A stretch of DNA of 33,101 nt from an uncultured Megasphaera sp. (GTDB lineage Bacteria > Bacillota > Negativicutes > Veillonellales > Megasphaeraceae). A model generated the notes under the pieces. It ran no database searches. It had not been told where the DNA came from and worked only from the letters and a program-made list of their open reading frames with translations. Where the stretch lies: assembly GCA_900554215.1 (NCBI GenBank), contig USGG01000018.1:1-33101 (forward strand), written 5' to 3'. Below, one piece after another: positions 1 to 8,170 of the stretch. Within the stretch, counting starts at the first letter, position 1, and every line of letters begins with the position of its first letter. The translations under genes and the position numbers were made by a program.

Positions 1-1664
1 ATCGGCGTGCCCGTGTCGGACGGGTCTTCCGACGTGCAGGGCCATTGGATGCCGTGGTTGGCGGCGATTTTTTCATAGGTTGCGCCGGTAAATTTGGGGC
101 ATAAGCGGCGCATTTCATCCCATATCTGCTCCGTGTCGGCGTAGTGCATGGGATAGCCCATAGCCGTCGCTAGGCGGCATGTGATGTCCCAGTCGGTCAG
201 GCAGCCCTCCTGAGGCTCGACGAGCTTGCGGACGCGCTGGAAGCGGCGGTCGCACGACGTGTACACCGCGTCGTGTTCGCCCCAGGCCGTAGCCGGGAAG
301 ATGACGTCGGCGTATTCGCAGGTCTTGTTGAAGAAAATATCCTGCACGATGACGAACTCGATGTTGGACAAGGTTTCCCGGACTTCGGCCAAATTCGGGT
401 CTGATTGGGCCGGGTCTTCGCCGATGATGTAGTAGGCGTGGATTTTCTTGGCCGGATCCGTTTCTTCCAACACGGCGTGGGGGACCTGGGTCAGCATCAT
501 GCCGGGCTTAAACGGCAGGGGACGGCCCCAGGCCTTTTCAAATTTCTGCCGCACCTGCGGATCGGCGACAGGCTGATAGCCGGGATAATTGTTGGGCAGC
601 AGGCCCATGTCGCACGTGCCTTGGACGTTGTTCTGACCGCGGACAGGGCCGACGCCAGCGGCATGGCGGCCGTAATTTCCCGTCATGAGGTTTAAGTTCG
701 AGCAGGCGATGACGCATTCTACGCCTTGGGAAAACTGCGTCACGCCCATGCCCCACAGGGTGATGGTGTGCTTCGACGAAGCAAATAGGCGGGCGGCGGC
801 GCGGATGTCGCCGGCAGCCAGGCCTGTGGCGAGGGAAACCGCTTCAGGGGCGTATTTTTTCTGTGAAATTTCCGCCGCATATTCCTCGAAGCCCGTCGTG
901 TGGGCCTTGATGAAATCGTGGTCTACCAGGTCCGACGTGACGATGACGTGGGCCATGGCGTTGAGAAACAGCATGTTGGTGCCGCCCTTGATGGGCAGGT
1001 AAATATCGGCGATGCGGGCCGTTTCGGTCTTGCGGGGATCTACACAGATAATCTTGCATCCCTTTTTCTTAGCCCGCACGATGCGGCGGGCCACGATAGG
1101 ATGAGACGCAGGCCCGTTGTAGCCGATGTTGAAGATGACTTCTGCATCTTCGATTTCGGGGATGTTGATAGACATGGCCCCTTCTCCTACGGACTCACCG
1201 AGCCCGGCAACAGATGGAGCGTGTCAAACGCGGGCGCAGTGGTCGACGTTGTTCGTGCCGACGACGGCGCGCATGAATTTCTGCATGATATAGGCCGCTT
1301 CGTTTCCCGGGCCGCGGGCTGAGCCGGCACCCATGACCGTATCGGGTCCGTAGGATTTGATGATGGCCTTGAGCCGTTCGGCGGCGAATTGGATGGCTTC
1401 GTCCCACGATACCTCGACGAGAGGAGAGCTTTTCCCAAACTTGCGTATCATGGGATGGCGCAGGCGGCGGGTTAAAATCTGCGGGTCGTTGAGATAATCC
1501 CAGCCGTACAGGCCTTTCAGGCACAGGCGGCCTTCGTTGTTGACGCCGTCGGGAGAGCCCTTGGCTTCGATGATGCAGTTATTCTCCGTATCGACGGTGC
1601 AATCTATGACGCAGCCTGCGCCGCAATACGGGCAGACCGTAGTAATCGTTTTGTAGGCTGACAT
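1..1664 (-). CDS. fdhF: Selenocysteine formate dehydrogenase, catalytic alpha subunit (3' part outside window)
   Basis: Oxidises formate to CO2 (or the reverse) at a bis-MGD molybdenum or tungsten centre. The N-terminus carries the [4Fe-4S] motif, with Cys11, Cys14, Cys18 and Cys48 (CPYCGAGC, then RLCLKG). An in-frame TGA at 1224-1226, codon 147, sits in the context CARV-U-HAPSVAGL, the exact Sec site of FdhF-type enzymes (Sec140 in E. coli). The frame stays open beyond it, through VIFNIGYNGPASHP and GIQWPC, to base 1, so this is recoding and not a broken gene. 554 codons are visible, against about 715 residues in E. coli FdhF; the end is missing. I start at ATG 1664, which has AAGGAA 7 nt upstream; a TTG at 1670 lies too close to that site. 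The mobAB fusion lies directly upstream on the same strand and supplies the cofactor. Electron-transfer partners are not visible, so the physiological acceptor is unknown. Confidence 0.95.
1195..1210 (-). promoter_or_regulatory. SECIS hairpin downstream of the UGA codon of the formate dehydrogenase
   Basis: Starting 13 nt after the TGA on the minus strand, six base pairs (two of them G-U) close a GGCU loop: TTGCCG-GGCU-CGGTGA. The distance from the UGA and the GG-rich apical loop match bacterial SECIS elements bound by SelB. An outer CTCC/GGAG pairing could extend the stem. The assignment rests on position and fold by eye. Confidence 0.75.
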
Positions 1665-1706
1665 AGGCAATTCCTTTCTTTGCTAATGATAATGCTTAAT
1701 ATATCT

Positions 1707-1735
1707 ATTTTAGTATTCTCGGCGCGAATATGCAA
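1707..1735 (-). promoter_or_regulatory. Promoter of the formate dehydrogenase gene
   Basis: On the minus strand TTGCAT (1735-1730) is followed by a 17-nt spacer and TAAAAT (1712-1707), about 43 nt before the ATG at 1664. This suggests fdh can be transcribed separately from mobAB. An imperfect hairpin of the CGCGA...TCGCG type lies over the -35 region and could be regulatory. Confidence 0.6.
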
Positions 1736-1752
1736 ATATTTATATCGCGGCG

Positions 1753-2850
1753 TTAGGACTTCGTTATGTAGAGGATATAGGCGCAAATGGCGTCGAGTTG
1801 ATTAGTCAGGGTATGATACTGGGCTGAACAGTTTCTTTTACCAATACGGGCGGTAATCTTGTCCTCAGGAACTGCAGACGGCTCGGTGCCGTCGATGTAC
1901 AGGATGGGAAACAGGCCGTGGCTGCGGCTTTCTATGAGAACTAGGTCGGCATCTATCTGTTGTGACAACTGATACAAGAATTGCTCTTTCGTCTGTCCTG
2001 CTGGGATGTCGTCGGGGCTGCAGAGCAGGGATACTGCCGCGCCGGCCCTGCGGGCTCTGGCCGTATCGGAGCTCGGTGTTTCCTGACAAGCATGGTGATG
2101 GGTGCTTTTGATATAGCCAACGGTACAGCCGCGCCGCGTCAGCTCTGCAATGACTTCGACAGCCAGGGCAGTCTTGCCGCTGCCTGAACGGCCAGCAGAT
2201 ATCGTTGCGACGGGGACGGCACGACGACGGTTGATGTCGATAGCCAAGGCATCTTTATAGGCTGACGGCGTGTTGATGTTTGTATAAAGAATCGGTGAGC
2301 CTGCGTCGTCGAGGATGCGGACAGTCAGTGCGTCGACGATAGATAAGACGCGGCGTTTTTCCGCAGTTAAGGTCGCCTGCACGGCTTTGAGAGTCGGCCC
2401 TCGCCTATATACGGCGGCTAGGGGCTGAGGTCGGCTTTCGGACATAGGTAGGAACAAATCGACCGGTGGTATTTGGGTCAGCTCCGGCAGGAGCCGTTTT
2501 ACGGGAGAGAAATCGTAAAAGGGAAGGTCGACGGACAAGACGAGGCAGTACGAGCAGGTACTGGCGCGGAAGGCCGCTTCCATGCCTCCGAGGGGACCCC
2601 AGCCGGGATGCCTGTCTGCGGCGATGTGGGTACGGGAAAGAATCTCTGGCGGCAAGCACGACAAGTCAGGCTGCTCATTGGCTGATATGATGATTTCGGC
2701 AAAGGCAATCGATTGGCTGCGCCATATCATATCTTGCAGCAGCGTCGTGCCATGCCAGGGAAGAGAGGCTTTATCCTGCCCCATACGAGAACTTCTGCCG
2801 CCAGCCAGGATGATGAGGCTTAACGGTGTCGGCGGGTATAGCTTTGGCAA
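1753..2850 (-). CDS. mobAB: MobA-MobB fusion: molybdenum cofactor guanylyltransferase plus GTP-binding MobB
   Basis: Makes the guanine dinucleotide form of molybdopterin needed by the formate dehydrogenase downstream. Residues 1-about 200 are MobA: the GTP-binding signature LAGGRSSRMGQDK is at 15-27, followed by VLSVDLPF near 104-111 with a probable metal-binding Asp. Residues from about 212 are MobB, opening with the P-loop GRSGSGKT at 220-227 and YIKSTHHH just after. Separate MobA and MobB proteins are about 195 and 170 residues, so 365 residues fits a full two-domain fusion. The start is TTG at 2850, behind a strong GGGAGG site 9 nt upstream; no ATG is available. It is transcribed away from the autotransporter. 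The cofactor role is firm from the motifs; the link to this particular dehydrogenase is inferred from adjacency. Confidence 0.9.
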   Translation of the reverse strand: MPKLYPPTPLSLIILAGGRSSRMGQDKASLPWHGTTLLQDMIWRSQSIAFAEIIISANEQPDLSCLPPEILSRTHIAADRHPGWGPLGGMEAAFRASTCSYCLVLSVDLPFYDFSPVKRLLPELTQIPPVDLFLPMSESRPQPLAAVYRRGPTLKAVQATLTAEKRRVLSIVDALTVRILDDAGSPILYTNINTPSAYKDALAIDINRRRAVPVATISAGRSGSGKTALAVEVIAELTRRGCTVGYIKSTHHHACQETPSSDTARARRAGAAVSLLCSPDDIPAGQTKEQFLYQLSQQIDADLVLIESRSHGLFPILYIDGTEPSAVPEDKITARIGKRNCSAQYHTLTNQLDAICAYILYITKS

Positions 2851-3002
2851 TACAATCTTCCTCCCTTCGCATAGATATCCATAACTCTATATATCTATAG
2901 TAGCATAGGCTGTGTGAAATGAAAACAATGCAGGAGAAAGGGGAATCCAGGCTGAACATGAATAGACAGCATGATGGAAAATAGGAAAATGGGAAAATAT
3001 TA

Positions 3003-3031
3003 TTGCGTTCACCCCGTAAATATAGTATAGT
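3003..3031 (+). promoter_or_regulatory. Putative promoter upstream of the small ORF at 3071
   Basis: TTGCGT (3003-3008), a 17-nt spacer and TATAGT (3026-3031). A perfect 9-bp inverted repeat, AAATATAGT (3018-3026) and ACTATATTT (3035-3043), overlaps the -10 and the expected start site, and could be an operator or a 5' hairpin. It would transcribe the small ORF at 3071 and perhaps read on toward the autotransporter. Confidence 0.5.
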
Positions 3032-3043
3032 AAAACTATATTT
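3018..3043. repeat. 9-bp inverted repeat overlapping a promoter
   Basis: AAATATAGT and its exact reverse complement ACTATATTT are separated by 8 nt. The dyad covers the -10 hexamer at 3026-3031 and the likely transcription start. It is AT-rich, so chance is possible. Confidence 0.45.
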
Positions 3044-3070
3044 AAAAATATCGAAAGGGGGTGAACGGAT

Positions 3071-3298
3071 ATGAAACCTGTCCGTCTCCATGCACAGGAA
3101 ATAAAGGCAGTATTAAGGGCCATTACAGGCAATGTATCTGCTAATTCATATAGGGGGGGGGGGTACTATAATAGAGGTGTATATACTGAAGTAACGCAGG
3201 ATACGTCTGTCCTGAGTCATATAGCAATACCTAATAGGCAGAGCGGCCATGCTCTGTCTTTTTGTCGTGCCATTTTCCCCCTACCTGAGGCAATGTAG
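3071..3298 (+). CDS. Small ORF of unknown function, possibly a gene remnant, containing the G11 tract
   Basis: 75 codons from ATG 3071 to a stop at 3296, with an excellent ribosome site (GGGGGTGA, 7 nt upstream) and a plausible promoter at 3003-3031. The first 20 or so residues (MKPVRLHAQEIKAVLRAI) resemble a coding start and vaguely recall the first helix of minimal nucleotidyltransferases. After that the reading frame runs over a G11 tract (3153-3163), a perfect TATAAT and a terminator hairpin, so the latter two thirds do not look like protein. I read it as a short leader or a decayed gene whose 3' part was replaced by the autotransporter control region. If translated, changes in G-tract length would shift its frame. 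No function is assigned. Confidence 0.25.
   Translation: MKPVRLHAQEIKAVLRAITGNVSANSYRGGGYYNRGVYTEVTQDTSVLSHIAIPNRQSGHALSFCRAIFPLPEAM
3145..3172 (+). promoter_or_regulatory. Putative phase-variable promoter with a G11 tract in its spacer
   Basis: A perfect TATAAT (3167-3172) is preceded by a 16-nt spacer and TTCATA (3145-3150; 4 of 6 match to TTGACA). The spacer contains eleven consecutive G residues (3153-3163). Gain or loss of one G by slipped-strand mispairing would move the spacer to 17 (optimal) or 15 (poor), switching promoter strength. This is the architecture of Neisseria porA and opc promoters. It points at the autotransporter gene starting 175 nt downstream of the -10. The -35 match is modest and no start site has been mapped. 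Confidence 0.65.
3153..3163 (+). repeat. G11 homopolymer (simple sequence repeat)
   Basis: Eleven G in a row in an AT-rich intergenic stretch, by far the longest homopolymer I noticed in the window. It is a candidate contingency locus. Its length in the assembly may be a consensus over a mixed population. Confidence 0.9.
3236..3263 (+). terminator. Intrinsic terminator in the leader of the autotransporter
   Basis: GGCAGAGC (3237-3244) pairs with GCTCTGTC (3251-3258) around a 6-nt loop, followed by TTTTT. It lies between the poly-G promoter and the autotransporter start codon. Transcripts must therefore read through it, or it is regulated (attenuation). It may alternatively end the small ORF transcript. 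No convincing promoter is visible between it and the start at 3347. Confidence 0.7.
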
Positions 3299-3346
3299 AG
3301 AACGGAACTATGTTGACGTTATGAATTTTGTTAAGGAGGAAATGAC

Positions 3347-6300
3347 ATGAGAGGAAAGCAATTACGAAGAGCCGTGTTGTTAGGTATGGCTATGAGCATG
3401 GTCGTGTGGACGACGGGCATGGCTGCGGAAACCATAGATGGTAATATCACTGGTACGGGTTATGAAAATAAAGTCGTTAGCGGTGATTTGACTGTTAATG
3501 GGTATATTTATGCTAATCGAAATGGCCAGACTTTCCATATTTCTACAGAAAAAACAGACGCTGAGGCCGGGAATATTACTATTAATTCTTCTAGCCATGG
3601 CATTGAAACGAATAAAAATATAAACAGAGACCTTGTTTTTGATGTAGAGCTGAATGCAGCAGGAAGTAATATTATTCACTTTAATAATGGAAAAGGTGAC
3701 GGGATTTTTACAACTAAAGTGTCTGAGAATTATACAGATGATCAGAGGGGTTCTATCCAACTGAATGCGGCAGAAGGAAATATCATTATTGGCGAAGGAC
3801 AGAACAGCTCATCGAAAGGTAATGGAGATGGTATTTATACAGGTACAAATAATGTCGCTATTTCTTTGAATGGCAAATATAACTATATTTCTGCCGGCAA
3901 AAATGCCGTTCATTCTACTGCTTCCGGCGATATTATCATACAAGCAGTAAAACCGGAATCAGAAGGCGATATATCTACCTTTGCCGATTATGTAGATTAT
4001 ACTAACGTATTGGTTGGCGGAACCAACGGTATCTGGACAGAAGCCGATGGCAATACGAATGTGATTGCCGATGCAGATAACATTATTGCCGGTGCGACAA
4101 ATGGTATTCTTTCCAATGGAACGAGTGAGATTATAGTCACAGCTGGAAACAACAACTACATCGGCCAATATATAGATGAAAATGAACAGACTGTTACCAG
4201 TCAAACGGCTATTAATGCTTCTTCTGGCACGGTTAGTGTGACGGCAGGCAAAGAAAACGTCATAACTGCTACTACAAACGGCGTGGCATCAGACGGGGCT
4301 GGGACACTAGTTTCTTTAAGTGGCGCTTCTAATACTATTAATGTGAATAACGATGCTGGTGCACAAGTCATAGGCGTCGACGCGACAGGAAATGGTACAG
4401 TTGATATTAGCAGTAGTAATGGAGGGTTTGCAGTAAATCTAGAAACAACTGGCGTACGTGCTTATGGTATTAGTGCCGGTAGGACGACTGGCGGCGGTGG
4501 TACAATTAGCATTAATACAACCGGTGATATTGGCGTAGATATTACAACGGGAGCGCCAGATGCGACGGGTGGTAATGTGGATGGTGTTGTTGCTAAAAAT
4601 GCTGGTGTTATCACTCTTAATTCCGGTAGCAATGTTATCATTTCTACGCACTCTCAAGTCGTAGAGAAACCTTCAAACGAAGGAAATGATGTGTCGGGGA
4701 TACGGGCAGAAGGTAACGGCTCAGTACAGGTTACGGCAGATGGGTTTATTTCTATATCGAATACGGATGAAAATGCCGCAATATATGGTATTCATGGCGG
4801 TAAGGAAGGATCGGTAACGGTTACAGCCAAAGGGCAAAATGAATACGGCTATGGCGTAGATATTTATGCGGCAGGTAAAATGAATCAGGGTGTTTTTGCC
4901 CAAAATGGCAGCAGTATAATTACTGCTGAAAATGGCGGTATTCGCGTCATGACAGACGGCATAGAAAGTACCAATGCCGTTCATACGACAGCGTCTGAAT
5001 TAGACAGCAGCGTTACTTTAGATGGACAGGGAGATATTTATTTAAGTGCTCATAATGACGGTATATATTTACCGAATTTGACTGTATCCGGCCTTTATAC
5101 GAATGCTTACTCCGGACTGTCGGCAGAAACGGCCGTTACTGGTAAAGATATTGCTATTGAAGCCCGAAGCGATAATAATGCGACCTATGGTATTTATGGA
5201 TATGCTTTAGGTGAAGGCACCTCGAATCATGTGGCTGTTTCCGGTAATAATATCCAAATAACCGCAGAAGGCGGTGCTTCTCAATCCAATTATGGCGTAT
5301 TGGCGACGAACAGCAAGGTTGATATTACGGCGCAAGGTTCGACCACTGTGTCATCTAATGGGTATGGTTTGTACGCATGGGATAGCACGGGTATAGCTTT
5401 TCAGCTTAACGTAAACAGTGCAGGCAATAACGCCATATATGGCGGTAAAATGGGCGTAGTAGCAAACGGCGCATTGGCTGATTTGCAAATGACGTCAAAC
5501 AGTGGCAACAACAGTGTCCAATCTGATACAGGAACCGGTGTGAGAGCGTTTAGTCAAGGTAACGTCAATCTTCAAGCTGACGGGCTCAACTATGTAAATG
5601 CTAATACAGGGATTTGGACAGATACGAAGGGTTCTGTTGTGTTAAATGCGACGGATAACCAACTTACAGTTGATGCCTACGGCGCATATGCAGATACTTC
5701 TTCGGAAGTGGAACTTACAGCGATAGGGAATAATATTATTTCTGCCGGTGTTATTACGGAAAGTGAAGATGCGGCAGATTTTGGTAATTCCTATGGTGTA
5801 TATGCTGTAAGCGGCAGTACAGTATCCTTAGAAGCAGGTAATCAAAATACCTTGTATGGTGCTTTATATGCGAATGGAACAACAACCGATGAAGCACTGA
5901 CGAGTGTCAATTTAAATGGTAATAGTAACGTCGTTCAGTCTGCCGCCGTCATCTCCAATGCTGGCAACTTGGATAGCGACGCAGATTTTGCTGGTAAGGA
6001 AGTCATTTCTTCCCTCTATGCTGAAGACGGGGCGCAGATCAGCGTGTCGGGCAATCAGAACGTCATCCGTACCTATGCCGACAACACGAACGAAAACCAG
6101 CTCGAACGTACTGTCTGGGCTTATAATACGGCAGATATTTCCATTGACGGGCAGTCCTATATCAGCACCGACCGCTATGAAACGAGCCCGAATAGCCTCG
6201 ACATCGCCATTGCCGCAGGTACGGCGACGGGCCTTACGGAAGATGTCGTGTTAGCGCCTGTTGCCGACAGGGCGACGGTTACGTTGAACTATGATTCCTA

Positions 6301-8164
6301 TACTGATGCAGCCGGAAATGTGGTAAACAGCGTTATTACTGGCGACATTCTTTCGGCCTATGCCGGACAGGTAGATATTACGCCCAAGAACGATGGGGCC
6401 AGAATCGATATTACGGGCAATCTCCTTGCCGGTAACAATGGCGTTTTGAACGTCAACCTCGGCAACGGCGGTACCCTTACAGGCCGCGCCGATGATTACG
6501 GCGATGCCGGTGTTATCAATGGCAGCAGCCATACGACCTTCTTTGACCCGGCTTTCAGCAGTGAGATCTTTAAAGGCGGTGAGGTAAATCTCACCATGGG
6601 TGACAATTCCCGTTGGAACGTCACCGGTCAGAGCTGGATTACCCGTATCAACACGGAAGGCAGCAGCAACGCTATCATTGACTTGGTATCGGCCAATACG
6701 GACAGAAACGCCTCGGCCCATGCCTTAACGATATATGAAATGAACGGCGATGCTGTCTTTAACATGAGCTTGGATGCCGATCGGACGTTGAGCGATATGG
6801 TATACATGAAGAATGCCAATGGCGAATACGTCGTGAACGTCGTCGATCCGGTAACACAGGAAGATATGTACGCTGGCAGGAGCGATGGAGGCATTTTCGA
6901 TGGCCTGCGCTTTGCCACCGTCGGTAAGGGTTCGACGGCTTCCTTCCGTGCCATAACCTGGGATCAGGGCATCAACAATATCGAATACGAAGTCGGCACG
7001 GATAGCTATGATACGAGCGATGAAAACCATCACTACGACAGCTCGACGGGCAATGGCTCCGGCGATACGGAAAAACCGGGCTCGGATTTAGTTGAAGGTT
7101 TCTTTGACAGCGAAGGGACGCCGGGGACTCCGGAAGCCAACGGTGTTATGATGCTGGCCGCACAGCCGCAGGATAGCATTGGCACTGATACGGGAGCAAA
7201 TGGCACGACTGTCGATGAAACGACGAACTATAAGCTCATCGGCGTCAAGAGTACGGAATTGTCCGACGCTGGCAAGACCGTCGTTTCCATGTCCCGTATC
7301 AACTATTCCAACGCCGTATACATGGACCGCCTGAACAAGCGCATGGGCGAAGCGCGGTATCTTGACGGCGACGAAGGCCTCTGGGTTCGTATGCGTCACG
7401 ACCGCATCGGCAAGTCCGACGCCTTCCGCAGCATGAATACGATGATGGAATTAGGCTATGACCGGAAAGTGGGGGACCGCGAGGATGGCGAACACCGTCA
7501 GGGCTTTGCTCTCGACTACATGCGCGGCACAGCCGATTACAAGAACGTAGCCGGTGAAGGCGACGTTCGCAGAGCCGGCGTATGGTTCTACGATACGTGG
7601 CTGGGTGACAAAGGTCACTATACGGATTACGTATTGAAGTTTGGCCGTTTGTCCAACGATTTTGAAGTATACGCCCGCTCAACAGGTGAAAAGATTACCG
7701 GTGATTACAGCAACTTCGTGTACTCGGCCAGCGCTGAATACGGCCGCAAGAAAGATTTGGGCAACGACTGGTACATCGAGCCTCAGGCACAAATCCAGTA
7801 TGCTCACGTCACCGACGCTGACTACACGACAAGCCAGGGTACGAATGTACAGCTCGACGCTATCGACAGCCTCATCGGCCGCGTCGGCTTCCGCCTGGGC
7901 AAGGATATGGGCGAAAAGACGACATTCTATGTCAAAGCCGATATTCTCCACGAATTCCTCGGGGATCAGGATATTGAAGCCCGTGATGCGACAGGGTATC
8001 TCGATACGACCTATGAAAACGAAGGTACCTGGTACGATGTAGGCCTCGGCTTCTCTCATCAATTCAGCAAGGGGACGTACATGTTCCTGGATATGGAAAA
8101 GACCTTCGGCAATGACAACGAAGACACGTATCAGTTCAACGTCGGCATGAACTGGAAGGTCTAA
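3347..8164 (+). CDS. Autotransporter adhesin (type Va) with a large Asn/Gly-rich passenger
   Basis: A 1605-residue surface protein exported by its own outer-membrane barrel. Residues 1-27 are a signal peptide (basic KQLRR, hydrophobic core, cut likely near GMAA). Residues about 30-1230 form a repetitive passenger rich in Asn, Gly, Thr, Ser and Ala, with short periodic strands (NNxI, SxTGV, GNN types) that look like a beta-helix. A flexible Gly/Ser/Thr-rich linker runs at about 1235-1300. From about 1315 (NYSNAVYMDRLNKRMGEAR) a helix leads into the C-terminal barrel (about 1340-1605), which alternates aromatic and polar strands and ends FNVGMNWKV. The start ATG has AAGGAGGA 7 nt upstream. Base composition is mosaic: bases 3601-3660 are 33 percent GC, bases 7381-7440 are 60 percent GC, changing near 5950-6050. 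Upstream lie a poly-G promoter and a terminator. The adhesin role is inferred; the ligand is unknown. Confidence 0.9.
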   Translation: MRGKQLRRAVLLGMAMSMVVWTTGMAAETIDGNITGTGYENKVVSGDLTVNGYIYANRNGQTFHISTEKTDAEAGNITINSSSHGIETNKNINRDLVFDVELNAAGSNIIHFNNGKGDGIFTTKVSENYTDDQRGSIQLNAAEGNIIIGEGQNSSSKGNGDGIYTGTNNVAISLNGKYNYISAGKNAVHSTASGDIIIQAVKPESEGDISTFADYVDYTNVLVGGTNGIWTEADGNTNVIADADNIIAGATNGILSNGTSEIIVTAGNNNYIGQYIDENEQTVTSQTAINASSGTVSVTAGKENVITATTNGVASDGAGTLVSLSGASNTINVNNDAGAQVIGVDATGNGTVDISSSNGGFAVNLETTGVRAYGISAGRTTGGGGTISINTTGDIGVDITTGAPDATGGNVDGVVAKNAGVITLNSGSNVIISTHSQVVEKPSNEGNDVSGIRAEGNGSVQVTADGFISISNTDENAAIYGIHGGKEGSVTVTAKGQNEYGYGVDIYAAGKMNQGVFAQNGSSIITAENGGIRVMTDGIESTNAVHTTASELDSSVTLDGQGDIYLSAHNDGIYLPNLTVSGLYTNAYSGLSAETAVTGKDIAIEARSDNNATYGIYGYALGEGTSNHVAVSGNNIQITAEGGASQSNYGVLATNSKVDITAQGSTTVSSNGYGLYAWDSTGIAFQLNVNSAGNNAIYGGKMGVVANGALADLQMTSNSGNNSVQSDTGTGVRAFSQGNVNLQADGLNYVNANTGIWTDTKGSVVLNATDNQLTVDAYGAYADTSSEVELTAIGNNIISAGVITESEDAADFGNSYGVYAVSGSTVSLEAGNQNTLYGALYANGTTTDEALTSVNLNGNSNVVQSAAVISNAGNLDSDADFAGKEVISSLYAEDGAQISVSGNQNVIRTYADNTNENQLERTVWAYNTADISIDGQSYISTDRYETSPNSLDIAIAAGTATGLTEDVVLAPVADRATVTLNYDSYTDAAGNVVNSVITGDILSAYAGQVDITPKNDGARIDITGNLLAGNNGVLNVNLGNGGTLTGRADDYGDAGVINGSSHTTFFDPAFSSEIFKGGEVNLTMGDNSRWNVTGQSWITRINTEGSSNAIIDLVSANTDRNASAHALTIYEMNGDAVFNMSLDADRTLSDMVYMKNANGEYVVNVVDPVTQEDMYAGRSDGGIFDGLRFATVGKGSTASFRAITWDQGINNIEYEVGTDSYDTSDENHHYDSSTGNGSGDTEKPGSDLVEGFFDSEGTPGTPEANGVMMLAAQPQDSIGTDTGANGTTVDETTNYKLIGVKSTELSDAGKTVVSMSRINYSNAVYMDRLNKRMGEARYLDGDEGLWVRMRHDRIGKSDAFRSMNTMMELGYDRKVGDREDGEHRQGFALDYMRGTADYKNVAGEGDVRRAGVWFYDTWLGDKGHYTDYVLKFGRLSNDFEVYARSTGEKITGDYSNFVYSASAEYGRKKDLGNDWYIEPQAQIQYAHVTDADYTTSQGTNVQLDAIDSLIGRVGFRLGKDMGEKTTFYVKADILHEFLGDQDIEARDATGYLDTTYENEGTWYDVGLGFSHQFSKGTYMFLDMEKTFGNDNEDTYQFNVGMNWKV

Positions 8165-8170
8165 GGCGGC

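Noticed and set aside
1..1664. Formate dehydrogenase as a pseudogene broken by a stop codon
   Set aside because: The TGA is at the exact Sec position, with family motifs on both sides, a SECIS-like hairpin and an otherwise open frame.
2870..2935. Promoter for mobAB (TTTTCA, 17 nt, TACTAT on the minus strand)
   Set aside because: Both hexamers match only 4 of 6 and lie in AT-rich DNA, too weak to list as a feature.
3600..5900. Repetitive passenger region as a CRISPR array or tandem DNA repeat
   Set aside because: The periodicity is at the protein level with variable units; there are no identical spaced DNA repeats.
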